Shown piece after piece: positions 24,063-34,689 of a stretch of DNA of 64,000 bases (within the stretch, counting starts at the first letter, position 1; each line of letters starts with the position of its first letter). Source of the DNA: JASHPR01 sp963833885 (GTDB lineage: Bacteria > Actinomycetota > Actinomycetes > Streptosporangiales > Streptosporangiaceae); assembly GCA_963833885.1 (NCBI GenBank), contig CAWHZU010000007.1, forward strand, positions 62,001 through 126,000, in the 5' to 3' direction. The translations under genes and the position numbers were made by a program. The notes under the pieces are model-generated. The model made no database searches, was not told the origin of the DNA, and saw only the letters and a list, made by a program, of their open reading frames with translations.

Positions 24063-25436
24063 TCAGCCGAGCGACGCGCGGAACTCAGGTGCGCGCACGC
24101 CGCGCAACGACGCGTCGAGCACCTCGGCGATGTGCGCCATCGGCATCGGGGTGCCGCGCGCGGCAAGCGCCGAGGCGATCTGCATGCTGCAACCCGGGTT
24201 GGCCGACACGAGCAGGTCGGCCCCGGTGGCCGCGACCGCGGTCGCCTTGCGCTCGCCCAGCTCGCGGGCGGGCTCCGGCTGGACCAGGTTGTAGATCCCG
24301 GCCGAGCCGCAGCAGGTGCCGCCGTCGGCGATGTCGGCCAGGCGCAGCCCGGGGATCGCGGCCAGCAGAGCCCGCGGCTGCGCGGTGATCCGCTGGGCGT
24401 GCGCGAGGTGGCACGCGGCGTGGTAGGCGGCGGTCATCTCGAGCGGATGGCGCGGGGCCGCGGGGCCGAGCTCGGCAAGGAACTCGCTGAGGTCGCGGAC
24501 CTTGGCGGCCATCGCGGCGGCCCGCTCGCTCCACGCCGGGTCGCCGGCGAGCAGTTCCCGGTAATCCTTCATCGCCGAGCCGCACCCGGCGACGTTCACC
24601 ACGACCGCGTCCACGGCGGCGCGCTCGAACGTCTCGATCGTCTGCCGCGCGAACCTGACGGCCTCCGCCCGCCTGCCGCCGTGCAGGGACAGCGCGCCGC
24701 AGCAGCCCTGGCCGGCCGGGACGATGACGTCGCAGCCCTCGGCCGCCAGTACCCGCGCCGTGGCCGCGTTGACCTGGGGAAAGAAGACCCGCTGCACGCA
24801 GCCGGTGAGCATGCCGACGGTTGCGCGGCGGGTGCCGCGGGCCGGCACCCGCTCGGGCAGCCTCCCGCGGGCCCGCCTGCTGGCTGCCGGGCGCTGCGGC
24901 GCCAGCCGGAGCGCCGAGGCGATCTCGGGAGGCAGCCGGTCCGCCAGGCCGCTGCGGTTGATGAGGGCATCGAGGCGGGTCCGCTGGGCGGCGCGCAGCG
25001 GCGCGATGGCCACCCGCAGCCGTCGCGGGTAGGGAAACAGCCGGAAGATCGCCGCCCGCAGCGCCCGTTCCCGCGCGGACCGCGGGGGCAGCGTCGGGCC
25101 GTCGGCGGGCCGCTCCGGATCATCCTCGGTCCAGCCGCGGGCGGCCTCGATCAGCCGGTCATAGCGGACACCGGACGGGCACGCGGTGACGCACGCCATG
25201 CAGCCGAGGCAGCGGTCCAGGTGGTCGGCTGTCGCGGCGCCGCCCTCGGCGCCGTCGAGGATCTGGGTGATCAGGTGGATCCGGCCCCGCGGCGAGTCCA
25301 TCTCCTCGCCCCACAGCTGGTAGGTCGGGCAGGCCGGCAGGCAGAACCCGCAGTGCACGCAGTCGCTGGCGAGCGAGCGCAGCTCGCCAGACCCCTCGAT
25401 CGGCACCGGGCCCTGACCGGATTCCTGCACTGCCAT
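24063..25436 (-). CDS. glcF: Glycolate oxidase iron-sulfur subunit
   Basis: A 457-aa protein with two 4Fe-4S ferredoxin motifs (CVHCGFCLPACPTY and CLGCMACVTACPSG) and two CCG domains (GCCGALSLHGG, GTCCGSAGIYNL), the architecture of GlcF. It passes electrons from the GlcD/GlcE flavoproteins to the respiratory chain as glycolate is oxidised to glyoxylate. ATG at 25436 overlaps the glcE stop (TGATG), so it is translationally coupled to glcE. It is the last gene of glcD-glcE-glcF. A lactate-utilisation LutA-type role is less likely given the length and the GlcD/GlcE partners. Confidence 0.88.
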   Translation of the reverse strand: MAVQESGQGPVPIEGSGELRSLASDCVHCGFCLPACPTYQLWGEEMDSPRGRIHLITQILDGAEGGAATADHLDRCLGCMACVTACPSGVRYDRLIEAARGWTEDDPERPADGPTLPPRSARERALRAAIFRLFPYPRRLRVAIAPLRAAQRTRLDALINRSGLADRLPPEIASALRLAPQRPAASRRARGRLPERVPARGTRRATVGMLTGCVQRVFFPQVNAATARVLAAEGCDVIVPAGQGCCGALSLHGGRRAEAVRFARQTIETFERAAVDAVVVNVAGCGSAMKDYRELLAGDPAWSERAAAMAAKVRDLSEFLAELGPAAPRHPLEMTAAYHAACHLAHAQRITAQPRALLAAIPGLRLADIADGGTCCGSAGIYNLVQPEPARELGERKATAVAATGADLLVSANPGCSMQIASALAARGTPMPMAHIAEVLDASLRGVRAPEFRASLG

Positions 25437-25582
25437 CAGATCCCTCCCGCGAACCGGCCAGGAGCCATCATGTGCTGGGGGTCGAACTGGTCCTTGACCG
25501 CCCGCATCAGGCCGAGCCCCGGCACCGGGCCCCACAGGTCGACGGCGGCGCGTACCTCGGCCGGGGCGTGCAGCACGACCGC

Positions 25583-25673
25583 GCTGCCCCGCTGCGGCGG
25601 TGCGCCGGGCAGGGAGCTGCCCCCGCTGCCCCGCTGCTGCGGTGCGCCGGGCAGCGAGCCGCCCCCGCTGCCC
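25583..25673. repeat. 42-bp tandem repeat inside glcE (two copies plus start of a third)
   Basis: Units begin GCTGCCCCGCTG at 25583, 25625 and (partial) 25667. They encode Ser-Leu-Pro-Gly-Ala-Pro-rich peptides. The unit is a multiple of three, so the frame is kept. Confidence 0.8.
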
Positions 25674-26437
25674 ACCGCGGCGCGCAGGTGCGACACGAAC
25701 CGCGCCACCGCGGATGCCGGCGCGCCCTCGGCCACGGCCGCGTAGAGCACACCGGCCGCGGCCGAGCCGCCGATCGCCGGGTCGATCCCCGCCGCCGCCG
25801 CGGCGGCGTCAACCGCGCCGAGCACCCGGGCGAGCTCGGCTGCCCAGAACGCCACCCTGATCAGCGTGCCGTCCGCCGCGGCGGCGGCGCCGCCGCGCCA
25901 CCAGCCCGGCGGGAAGGGTGACGCGGACGGGAGGGGTGAGGCGGGCGGGTCGGGTTGGGGGGGCGGGCAGGGTGCAGCAGCACCGGAGCCGAGCAGCTCG
26001 GTCATCCGCGCCGTGCGTTCGGCCACTCCCTCGGCGTCGCCCTCCAGCAGTACGCCGACCCGGAACGGTTGCCCCCGGGCCGGGCGGTCCAGCTCCACGG
26101 CCGACGGTGCGAGCGGCGACCCGGCAGCCGCGGCGACCGCGGCCCGCGCCTCGTCCGGGCCGGCGGCGTCCAGGGTGACGAACGATGTCGCGGCGGGCTG
26201 GGGGTGCAGCCGGAACGCGGCCTCCACGATCAGGCCGAGGGTTCCGTACGAGCCCGCGAACAGCTTGCCGAGGTCGTAGCCGGCCACGTTCTTGACGACC
26301 TTGCCGCCGGACGAGGCCACGGTCCCGTCCGCGCGCACCACCGTGATCCCGATCGCAAGGTCGCGCGGCGTGCCGTAGCGCAGCCGCAGCGGGCCGGCCG
26401 CGCCGGTCGCGAGGACCCCGCCGATCGTTCCTGCCCC

Positions 26438-26560
26438 GGTGCCGTGGGGAGGGGCGGGGTGCGTGGTGCCGTGGGGAGGGGCGGGGTGCGTGGCGCCGCG
26501 GGGAGGGGCGGGGTGCGTGGTGCCGCGGGGAGGGGCGGGGAGGGCGGTGCCGTCGGCCGG
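26438..26560. repeat. 27-bp minisatellite inside glcE (four copies plus a partial fifth)
   Basis: Units begin GGTGCC or GGCGCC at 26438, 26465, 26492, 26519 and 26546. On the coding strand each encodes a nonapeptide of the type HPAPPHGTT. It sits between the FAD-domain beginning and the GTIGGVLA motif. Confidence 0.9.
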
Positions 26561-26968
26561 GCCGGGCCGGGGGGCGGCGGCGGGGGGATCGAGCGCCAGC
26601 CGCTGGCCCGCCTCGGCGAGCACGTTGGCGAGCTGGTCCAGGCCGACCCCGGCTTGCACCCGGACCACCAGGTCACCGGCGGCGTGCTCGAGCACCTTGT
26701 TCATTCGCGAGGTGTCGACCACCAGGTCACAGGCCAGGCGGAGTCCCCCAGGCGAGCCTGGTTCCGGAACCGCGCGGCACGGCCGTCATGCCCAGCGACG
26801 AGGCTGCCGCCAGTACCGCGGCCGCCTCGGTCACGCCGGCGGGACGCGCCACGAACCGCGGCGCCACCCCGGCGACCGCGTCGCCCGGCCCGGCCTCGCT
26901 GACGTCCGCGCACGCGTCCGCGAGCGCCTCGGGGATCCGACCGGCCACGGGGCGTCCCGTTCCGGGAA

Positions 26969-28498
26969 TCAAAATTGATCCACCTTCCCCGACGCAACCA
27001 GCGGATGCGGTTCGCGCCGGACGCCGGGAACCTCGCCGCACAGCCGCGGCGTCGGGAAGATCTTGCCCGGATTGCACAGGCCAGCCGGGTCGAACGCGCA
27101 GCGCAGCAGCTGCATCGTGTCCAGGTCGCCTGGCCCGAACATCTTCGGCATGTACTTGGACTTGTCCACGCCAACCCCGTGCTCGCCGGTGATCGAACCG
27201 CCGTGGGAGATGCACAGGTCGAGAATGGCGCCGGACACCTCCTCGGCCGCCTCCTCCGCGCCCGGCTTGGCGTCGTCGAACAGAACCAGCGGGTGCAGGT
27301 TGCCGTCGCCGGCGTGGAACACGTTCGCGACCCGGACCCCGGACGCGGCAGACAGCTCGGCGATCCGGTCGAGGACCTCGGGCAGCGCGGTCCGCGGCAC
27401 CACGCCGTCCTGCACGATGTAGGCCGGGCTGATCCGGCCCACCGCGGCGAACGCGGACTTGCGCCCGGTCCAGATCGCCGTGCGCTCGGCCGCGTCGTGC
27501 GCCGCCCGGATCTCGTAGGCGCCCTCCTTCTCGCAGATCGCCCGCACCGCTTCGGTCTCCCGCCGCACGTCTTCTGCGGGCCCGTCGAGCTCGACGATCA
27601 GCACCGCGCCGGCTCCATCGGGGTAGCGGCAGGCCACTGCGGCCTCGGCGGCCTCGATCGCGAGCGCGTCCATCATCTCGATCGCGGCGGGCAGGATGCC
27701 GGAGCCGATGATCGCGGAAACCGCGGCACCACCGGCTCCCATGGTCCGGAACGCGGCCAGCAGGGTGGTCACCGCTTCCGGAATCCTGGTCAGCTTCACG
27801 ATGATCTTGGTAGCGATGCCGAGCGTGCCCTCGGAGCCGATGAACGCGCCGAGCAGGTCATAGCCGGGGGCGGCGCCGGTGCCGTCGCCCAGCCAGACCA
27901 ACTCCCCGTCCGGGGTCACGACCTGCAGGCCGGTCACGTGATGCACGGTGAAGCCGTTCTTGAGGCAGTGCGCCCCGCCGGAGTTCTCCGCCACGTTGCC
28001 GCCGATCGAGCACACCACCTGGCTGGACGGGTCGGGCGCGTAGAACAGCCCGAACGGCTCAGCAGCCTTGCTCACGGCCAGGTTGGTGACGCCGGGCTCG
28101 ACGATGGCCCGCCGGCTCTCCTGGTCGATCGCGATGACGCGGCGCATCTTGGAGGTGACGATCAGGACGCCGTCGGCCCGGGGGAGCGCCCCGCCGGACA
28201 GGCCGGTGCCCGAGCCGCGGGCCACGAACGGGATCTTCGCCCGGGCGCAGACGGCGACGATGGCCGCGACCTGCTCGGCCGTGGTCGGCAGCACCACAAG
28301 GCCGGGGGAGCACCGGTGCGAGGTGAGCCCGTCACACTCGTACGTGGCCAGCTCCGCCGGATCGGTCAGCACGTCGCGGCGCCCGCAGATGTCGATCATC
28401 TGGGGGACCAGAGCGTTGATCGCGGCCCCTGCCACCTCGGCTGCCCCCTTCGTCTGCCTGGGTGCCCCGGCCGTGCCGCGGGTTGCCTGCGCGGTCAT
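26969..28498 (-). CDS. glcD: Glycolate oxidase subunit GlcD (FAD-linked oxidase)
   Basis: A 509-aa FAD_binding_4 / FAD-oxidase_C protein that oxidises glycolate (or D-lactate-like 2-hydroxyacids) to the 2-oxoacid. Visible: PFVARGSGTGLSGGA (PP-loop FAD contact), QVVCSIGGNVAENSGGAHCLKNG, GSEGTLGI, and C-terminal VFHAGDGNLHPLVLFD with GEHGVGVDKSKYM. Length is standard for GlcD. ATG at 28498 has GGAGG upstream and is chosen over the longer open frame to 28747. It leads the glcD-glcE-glcF operon; glcE starts about 20 bp after the stop. The malate synthase at 30.0-31.6 kb would consume the glyoxylate. Confidence 0.9.
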   Translation of the reverse strand: MTAQATRGTAGAPRQTKGAAEVAGAAINALVPQMIDICGRRDVLTDPAELATYECDGLTSHRCSPGLVVLPTTAEQVAAIVAVCARAKIPFVARGSGTGLSGGALPRADGVLIVTSKMRRVIAIDQESRRAIVEPGVTNLAVSKAAEPFGLFYAPDPSSQVVCSIGGNVAENSGGAHCLKNGFTVHHVTGLQVVTPDGELVWLGDGTGAAPGYDLLGAFIGSEGTLGIATKIIVKLTRIPEAVTTLLAAFRTMGAGGAAVSAIIGSGILPAAIEMMDALAIEAAEAAVACRYPDGAGAVLIVELDGPAEDVRRETEAVRAICEKEGAYEIRAAHDAAERTAIWTGRKSAFAAVGRISPAYIVQDGVVPRTALPEVLDRIAELSAASGVRVANVFHAGDGNLHPLVLFDDAKPGAEEAAEEVSGAILDLCISHGGSITGEHGVGVDKSKYMPKMFGPGDLDTMQLLRCAFDPAGLCNPGKIFPTPRLCGEVPGVRREPHPLVASGKVDQF

Positions 28499-28701
28499 GG
28501 TCTCGCCTCCAGCCCTGCTCCGTCCCCCAAGCGTGCGCCTCACCGGCCGGGTTTGCCAATCTCGACGGCCGCGGGCGCTTCCCTGCGGCCCAGTCGCGTA
28601 GACCGGATCGGTATGGCGAAAGTTACTCAAAGCGCTCACCTTGCCCGGCCGATGGAGCGCACCCTTGCTAGATTGAGGCACGCTCACCGGACGGGAGCAC
28701 G

Positions 28702-29334
28702 ATGGCGATCGCGGGACCACGCCCGGCGGGCGGGGATGGTTCGCCAAGGCGCGCAGGGCGCGGCTGGGCGCCGCACGCCGCTGCCGCCGTAGTTCTCGTG
28801 GTGGGCCTCGGCATCACGATCACGCTCTCCGTGGTGACGTCGAGCGGACATCAGCGGACCAACGCCAAGCTGCTCGCCCTGGAGACGCGGCTGATCAGCG
28901 ATGACATTGCGGCGGCGGAACCGCTCTACGTCGAGGATCACCTGGGCGGTGCCGCGAGCCTCGCGGCCGCGACGGACGGCAGCGCCGCGACGTTCGCCCG
29001 CGAGCTGAGCGGTTCGGGCACGGCCAATGGGGCGTTCGTGACCGCCTCCCTGTGGCGCCTCGGCGGGACGTTGCCGCGGCAGATCACGCGCGTGGGCACC
29101 GGCGGCATAACGCTGCTGACCACCGCCGCGCGCGGCACGCTCATCGCCTACACTGACGGCCTGGTTGAGCGCCGGGGTGAAACCCTGGACACCGGGCTGA
29201 AGCGGCTCCTGCAGACCGCGACCGACCGGTGCGGCTCCTCCCTCGACGACCTGCTCACCAGCCTCGTTTCTGAACTCACCGGTGACTCGCCGACCGACGA
29301 CATAGCGTTGATTGGGCTGAGATGGCTGAACTAG
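28702..29334 (+). pseudogene. Internally deleted SpoIIE/PP2C-type phosphatase: sensor N-terminus fused to phosphatase C-terminal tail
   Basis: A 210-aa open frame. Residues 27-50 form a transmembrane helix (AAAAVVLVVGLGITITLSVVTS), followed by an extracytoplasmic sensor stretch to about residue 130. From about residue 146 it becomes the last part of a SpoIIE-type PP2C phosphatase (GTLIAYTDGLVERRGETLDTG and GDSPTDDIALIGL). The second membrane helix, any GAF/PAS region and most of the catalytic domain, including the N-terminal metal-binding aspartates, are absent. It is therefore probably a remnant from an in-frame deletion rather than an active phosphatase. It overlaps the STAS gene by 13 bp, as an RsbU-like gene would. 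SD GGGAG precedes ATG 28702. Confidence 0.72.
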
Positions 29335-29648
29335 ATCCTGCCGATGAGGCGTACTGCGCCGCGGAAGTGTCCCGGGAAGACGGCACCGCGGTGATTCGCC
29401 TGTCCGGCGAGCTTGACATGGTGTCCGTGGAAAACGTCCGCTCGGTCATCGAGGGGGCGCTGGCCGGCCGGAGCGAGCGGCTGGTCTTCGAGGTCAGCGG
29501 GCTGGAGTTCATGGACAGCTCCGGCATAGCGCTGCTGATCTCCATGACCAGGAAGGTCAAGGCCGTCGAGGTCAGGAACCCCACCGCGATCGTCCGCCGG
29601 ATCATCGAGCTGACCGGCCTCACCGATATCTTGCTCATGGTGCCGTGA
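29322..29648 (+). CDS. STAS domain anti-sigma factor antagonist (RsbV/SpoIIAA-like)
   Basis: A 108-aa STAS protein: VIRLSGELDMVSVENVRSVIE at the start, then LVFEVSGLEFMDSSGIALLI with the phosphorylatable serine in the MDSSG motif. When unphosphorylated such proteins bind an RsbW-like kinase and free its sigma factor. ATG 29322 lies inside the end of the phosphatase remnant, and the stop overlaps the downstream kinase start (GTGA), giving a compact partner-switching module. No sigma-B-like gene lies next to it, so the controlled sigma factor is elsewhere. Confidence 0.88.
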   Translation: MAELDPADEAYCAAEVSREDGTAVIRLSGELDMVSVENVRSVIEGALAGRSERLVFEVSGLEFMDSSGIALLISMTRKVKAVEVRNPTAIVRRIIELTGLTDILLMVP

Positions 29649-30021
29649 GCATTGACCGCAGCTTCGCACCGGACGCCGCGTCCATCCGCGCGGCGCGGCG
29701 GTTCGTGCTGGCTGCGGTCGACGGCGCGGCGCCGGAGCTGCGCGACGCGATCTCGGTGATGGTGTCCGAGCTCGCGATGAACGCGGTTCAGTACGCGTGC
29801 ACCACGTTCGTGGTGAGCATCGACCTGACCGGCGACAGCCTGCGCGTGGCGGTGACCGACTCCGGCGGCGGGAGCCCCGAGGCGCAGCCGCTCCCGCCCG
29901 CCAGCAGCCCGCACGGCCGCGGCCTGTTCCTCGTTGACCGGCTGGCCGACGAGTGGGGCGTCAGCCCGGCGGCCGACGGGCCGGAGCGGACCGTCTGGTT
30001 CCGGGTCGCGATGCGCAGCTC

Positions 30022-30040
<19 letters not shown>
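29645..30040 (+). CDS. RsbW-like serine kinase / anti-sigma factor
   Basis: A 131-aa GHKL ATPase with N-box ELAMNAVQYA, G1 box VTDSGGGSPE and G2 GRGLFLVDRLADEWG. RsbW-type proteins bind and inhibit a sigma factor and phosphorylate the STAS antagonist encoded just upstream. The GTG start at 29645 overlaps the STAS stop. The 3' end overlaps the convergent malate synthase gene by 19 bp (30022-30040), leaving no room for a terminator. Confidence 0.86.
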
Positions 30041-31626
<1,586 letters not shown>

Positions 31627-31766
31627 GCTTGCTCCTCCCGAAAGGCATGCTGGGCGGGCCTGCGCGGCCAGCGCCGCCCGGCCCTGGTCACGACGCTACC
31701 GGTCCCGACGCTAACCGTCGCCGGCCGTGACGGTCAAAGTCCCGCCGCGGGTTTGCGCACCAGCCG

Positions 31767-32148
31767 CTAGAGCTTCGCCACCATCGCGCGGGCTATCGGG
31801 ACCAGCGAGGGCGGCGCGTCCCCAGCGCTCATGTCGCAGTCCACCATCACCAGCCCGTCGTTACCGACTCGGGCCAGCAGGATGTACTGCGCGCCCAGGC
31901 CGGTAGGTCACCCGCCAGCCGGACGGCAGCGCCTCGGACGAGGGCAGGATCTCACGGAGCTGGTACTGGTTCGGGGTACCCGCGGGCACGTTCGGCCCCT
32001 TGAGCAGCACCACGGCGGCGACGACCACGATGACTACAGCCAGGGCCAGGCCGCCGCCCAGCCCGATCCACAGCTTGGTGTGAGACCGATGGGTCGGTGG
32101 CTCCTGGCTGCCGCCGCTCCCCGCAGGATTCCAGTCCGTCATCTGCAT
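31767..32148 (-). pseudogene. Hypothetical membrane-anchored protein with a probable single-base frameshift
   Basis: ATG at 32148 (MQMTDWNPAG) gives a Pro/Ser-rich start, one transmembrane helix at about residues 27-50 (WIGLGGGLALAVVIVVVAAVVLL) and an outer segment with NQYQLREILPSSEALPSGWRVTY. That frame then ends with an implausible Arg/Pro tail at 31861. Shifting one base near 31905 continues as TGLGAQYILLARVGNDGLVMV and a C-terminus ending ARAMVAKL at TAG 31767-31769. The continuation has good codon usage, so the intact product was probably about 126 aa. No known domain. It is either a true frameshift or a base-call error. Confidence 0.6.
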
Positions 32149-32459
32149 CCCCCATAGCTCCGTGAAAACGCCCCCGGGACGCGATGACGGCGTCGCATGC
32201 GGCCGGGGCCGGATTGGGAAATGTTAGAAGCTATTGCGCTGTTATGCCGTATATAGCCCAAAACGGGGAAGATGGCCTGCCGGGCCTGCCGCCTCGGCGG
32301 CATCGGCAGGCAGGGCCGCAGTCCGGGTCACATTTGCCGCGCACACAGCGTTAGAGCAGGTGGAGGGTTAACTAGATGACCGTGAGCCCTCGCCGTGGGA
32401 CCATCGTGAACGACCGGCGGTCGGCCGCGATCGACCCGAGAGCCTAGCCTTGGAGGAAG
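32149..32459 (+). other. hflX upstream region with hairpin and possible leader ORF
   Basis: About 310 bp. An AT-richer patch (32220-32270) could contain promoters. GCCTGCCG/CGGCAGGC arms at 32284-32311 (12-base loop) form a perfect 8-bp hairpin. A short ORF with its own SD follows at 32376-32447. Confidence 0.5.
32376..32447 (+). CDS. Possible 23-aa leader peptide upstream of hflX
   Basis: ATG at 32376 is preceded by GGAGGG at an ideal distance, and the frame ends with TAG 12 bases before the hflX ATG. The peptide is Arg-rich, with two Arg-Arg pairs (MTVSPRRGTIV and NDRRSAAIDPRA). A short upstream ORF with a strong SD so close to a ribosome-splitting GTPase gene suggests translational control. 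There is no homology evidence; chance is possible because the frame is only 24 codons. Confidence 0.4.
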   Translation: MTVSPRRGTIVNDRRSAAIDPRA

Positions 32460-33938
32460 ATGTCCGTTCCATCGAGCCAGATGCCCATGATCCCGACGAC
32501 GGGTGACCCGGCCGAGCCGGACGACCTTGATCGACCGGAACTGCCTGATCAGCCGGAACTGGACGCGGGCCAGCTCGACCTGGAGGACCGGCACGCGCTG
32601 CGTCGCGTCGCCGGGCTGTCCACCGAGCTCCAGGACGTCACCGAGGTCGAGTACCGCGAGCTGCGGCTGGAGCGCGTGGTGCTGATGGGGGTCTGGACCG
32701 ACGGGACCCTAACCACGGCGGAGAACTCGCTCCGCGAGCTGTCCCGGCTCGCCGAGACCGCCGGGTCGCAGGTCCTCGACGGCCTGATCCAGCGGCGGAG
32801 CCGACCCGACACGGCGACCTACGTCGGCGCGGGCAAGGCGGCCGAGCTGGCCGAGCTGGTGGCGTCGACCGGGGCGGACACGGTCATCTGCGACGGCGAG
32901 CTCGCGGCCAGCCAGCTGCGCAGGCTTGAGGGCATCGTGCGGGTCAAAGTCGTCGACCGGACCGCACTGATCCTCGACATCTTCGCCCAGCACGCCCGCA
33001 GCAAGGAAGGCAAGGCCCAGGTCGAGCTCGCGCAGCTGCAGTACCTGCTGCCCCGGCTGCGCGGCTGGGGCGAGACGCTGTCCCGGCAGGCCGGAGGCCG
33101 GGTGGCTGGCGGCGGCGGGATCGGCACCCGCGGCCCCGGTGAAACGAAGATCGAGACCGACCGGCGCCGGATCCGGTCACGCATCACCAAGCTGCGCCGC
33201 GAGCTGGCCGAGATGGCCGTCGGGCGGGAGGTGCAGCGTGGGCAGCGGCGCAGGCGGGAAGTCCCCTCGGTCGCGATCGCCGGGTACACCAACGCGGGCA
33301 AGTCGAGCCTGCTCAACCGGCTTACCGGAGCGCACGTGCTGGTGGACGACTCGCTGTTCGCCACGCTCGACCCGGCCGTGCGGCGCGCGCGGACCCCGGC
33401 GGGCCGGGCGTTCACGCTCACCGACACGGTGGGCTTCGTCCGGCATCTGCCGCATCAGCTCGTCGACGCGTTCCGGTCCACGCTGGAAGAGGTCACCGAC
33501 GCGGATCTGATCCTGCACGTCGTCGACGGCTCCGATGCCGACCCGCGGGCCCAGATCGCGGCCGTCCGCGAGGTGCTTGCTGAGATCGGCGTCGGCGACG
33601 TTCCCGAGATCGTGGTGATCAACAAGGCCGACCAGGCCGACCCGATCGAGGTGGAGGGGCTGCGGCTGTCCGAGCGCGGAGCGGTGGTGGTTTCCGCCCA
33701 TACCGGGGACGGCATGGACGAGCTGCTCCGCGAGATTGACCGGCTGCTCCCGCGGCACGACACGGAGGTCGTCGTCACGGTCCCTTATGACCGGGGCGAT
33801 CTCGTCTCCCGTGCGCACCAGGAGGGCGAGGTGCTCGCCGTCCGGCATGGGACGGACGGCACCGAGCTCACCGCGCGCGTCCCCCCGGGCCTCGCGGCGG
33901 AACTTGGCCGCCTCGCCGCGTCGGCCGCGTCTAGCTGA
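32460..33938 (+). CDS. hflX: Ribosome-associated GTPase HflX
   Basis: A 492-aa Obg-HflX superfamily GTPase that binds 50S subunits and splits stalled ribosomes under heat or antibiotic stress. The N-terminal HflX domain has the glycine-rich segment GGRVAGGGGIGTRGPGETKIETDRRRI. The G domain has G1 GYTNAGKS, G3 DTVGFVRHLPHQLVDAFRSTLEE, and G4 NKAD. ATG at 32460 has GGAGGAAG directly upstream. A disordered acidic N-terminal extension of about 45 residues is common in actinobacteria. It appears monocistronic, followed by a 750-bp gene-free region. Confidence 0.95.
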   Translation: MSVPSSQMPMIPTTGDPAEPDDLDRPELPDQPELDAGQLDLEDRHALRRVAGLSTELQDVTEVEYRELRLERVVLMGVWTDGTLTTAENSLRELSRLAETAGSQVLDGLIQRRSRPDTATYVGAGKAAELAELVASTGADTVICDGELAASQLRRLEGIVRVKVVDRTALILDIFAQHARSKEGKAQVELAQLQYLLPRLRGWGETLSRQAGGRVAGGGGIGTRGPGETKIETDRRRIRSRITKLRRELAEMAVGREVQRGQRRRREVPSVAIAGYTNAGKSSLLNRLTGAHVLVDDSLFATLDPAVRRARTPAGRAFTLTDTVGFVRHLPHQLVDAFRSTLEEVTDADLILHVVDGSDADPRAQIAAVREVLAEIGVGDVPEIVVINKADQADPIEVEGLRLSERGAVVVSAHTGDGMDELLREIDRLLPRHDTEVVVTVPYDRGDLVSRAHQEGEVLAVRHGTDGTELTARVPPGLAAELGRLAASAASS

Positions 33939-34689
33939 CACAAACCAATCCGGCGCCGGCCTCGGCAGCCCGAATACCGGCACTTGCCGCATACGGGTAT
34001 GCAATCCTTTGCAGTTCTTAATGTCGCGATAATCACGCAATTACGTGGTGGAAGTTCGAAGTTGGGTAAGTGGCCGTTGAATTCTGCGGCCGGACATTTT
34101 TGGCCGGTGCGGGAACGCCGCTATCGGACTCCGGTGGCAGTGCAGGCCACGGCCGGCGGGCGCCGCCCAGCGGCCACCCTGAACTCCGGCGGGCAAATAG
34201 CCAGGTCGAAAGCGCCGAATCGCGGTGGCACAAGGGTACTGTTAAGCGGTCGGCGCAGGTCAGCGGAAAAGCGCGGCGGCCGGGTCCCGGCTGGTCGTGG
34301 GCACGGTTGTCGGGGCATGAGTGTCCGGCCAGGGCCGTCTCGGCCCGCGCCCGATCGGTGCAGGTCCGCTTCGTGTACAGGGCTTGGCGGTTCTGTCTGG
34401 CGCTGCCCTGAGGGGGCGGTGGCAACTCCCCGCATGCGGAAGAGCACGCAGCGTTTTTGAGCCGCCATTCAACCATGGCAAATCTGCGTGCGCCTCTGTA
34501 CAACGGCCCTCTTGTGCAATAGCGTGACTCAACCGATATTGTTGGTTGGCGTATCAGCAGCGTTCTATAGATCGTCCAAACTGAGTGTTTGTCGGTGCAG
34601 GTGCACCGGGACACGAGTCATAGCAGGTGACCGCTCATGGCCAACCGGACCATCACCCGAACCGCTTTCCCGCAGGGAGGCGCCGGACG
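33939..34689. other. Long intergenic region, lower GC, no recognised gene
   Basis: About 750 bp between hflX and the hutI-like gene. The base composition is visibly less GC-rich than surrounding coding DNA (for example 33990-34060 and 34490-34600). The longest frame is on the minus strand (34033-34614) but its composition is not protein-like. GGCC-rich arms around CATTTTT near 34090-34110 are a weak terminator candidate for hflX. Confidence 0.5.

Larger units (their letters stand above)
25436..26948 (-). pseudogene. glcE: Glycolate oxidase FAD-binding subunit GlcE, frameshifted
   Basis: Two frames make one protein. The N-terminal part (GTG 26948 to TGA 26727, 73 aa) starts AGRIPEALADACADV and ends AVPRGSGTRLAWGTPPGL. 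The rest is one base out of frame, resuming at DLVVDTSRMNKVLEHAAG and running to 25436 (about 430 aa) with FAD_binding_4 features (GTIGGVLATG, GGKVVKNVAGYDLGKLFAGSYGTLG). A single missing base near 26727-26735 explains this; a GTG at 26722 could restart translation. The second part holds in-frame minisatellites (27 and 42 bp units) that enlarge it over the usual 350-400 aa. It is a real lesion, a reinitiation arrangement or a sequencing error; raw reads would decide. Confidence 0.8.

Noticed and set aside
34033..34614. 193-codon minus-strand frame in the hflX-hutI gap
   Set aside because: Composition rich in Cys, Arg and Pro with no hydrophobic core pattern, SD or family; likely chance.
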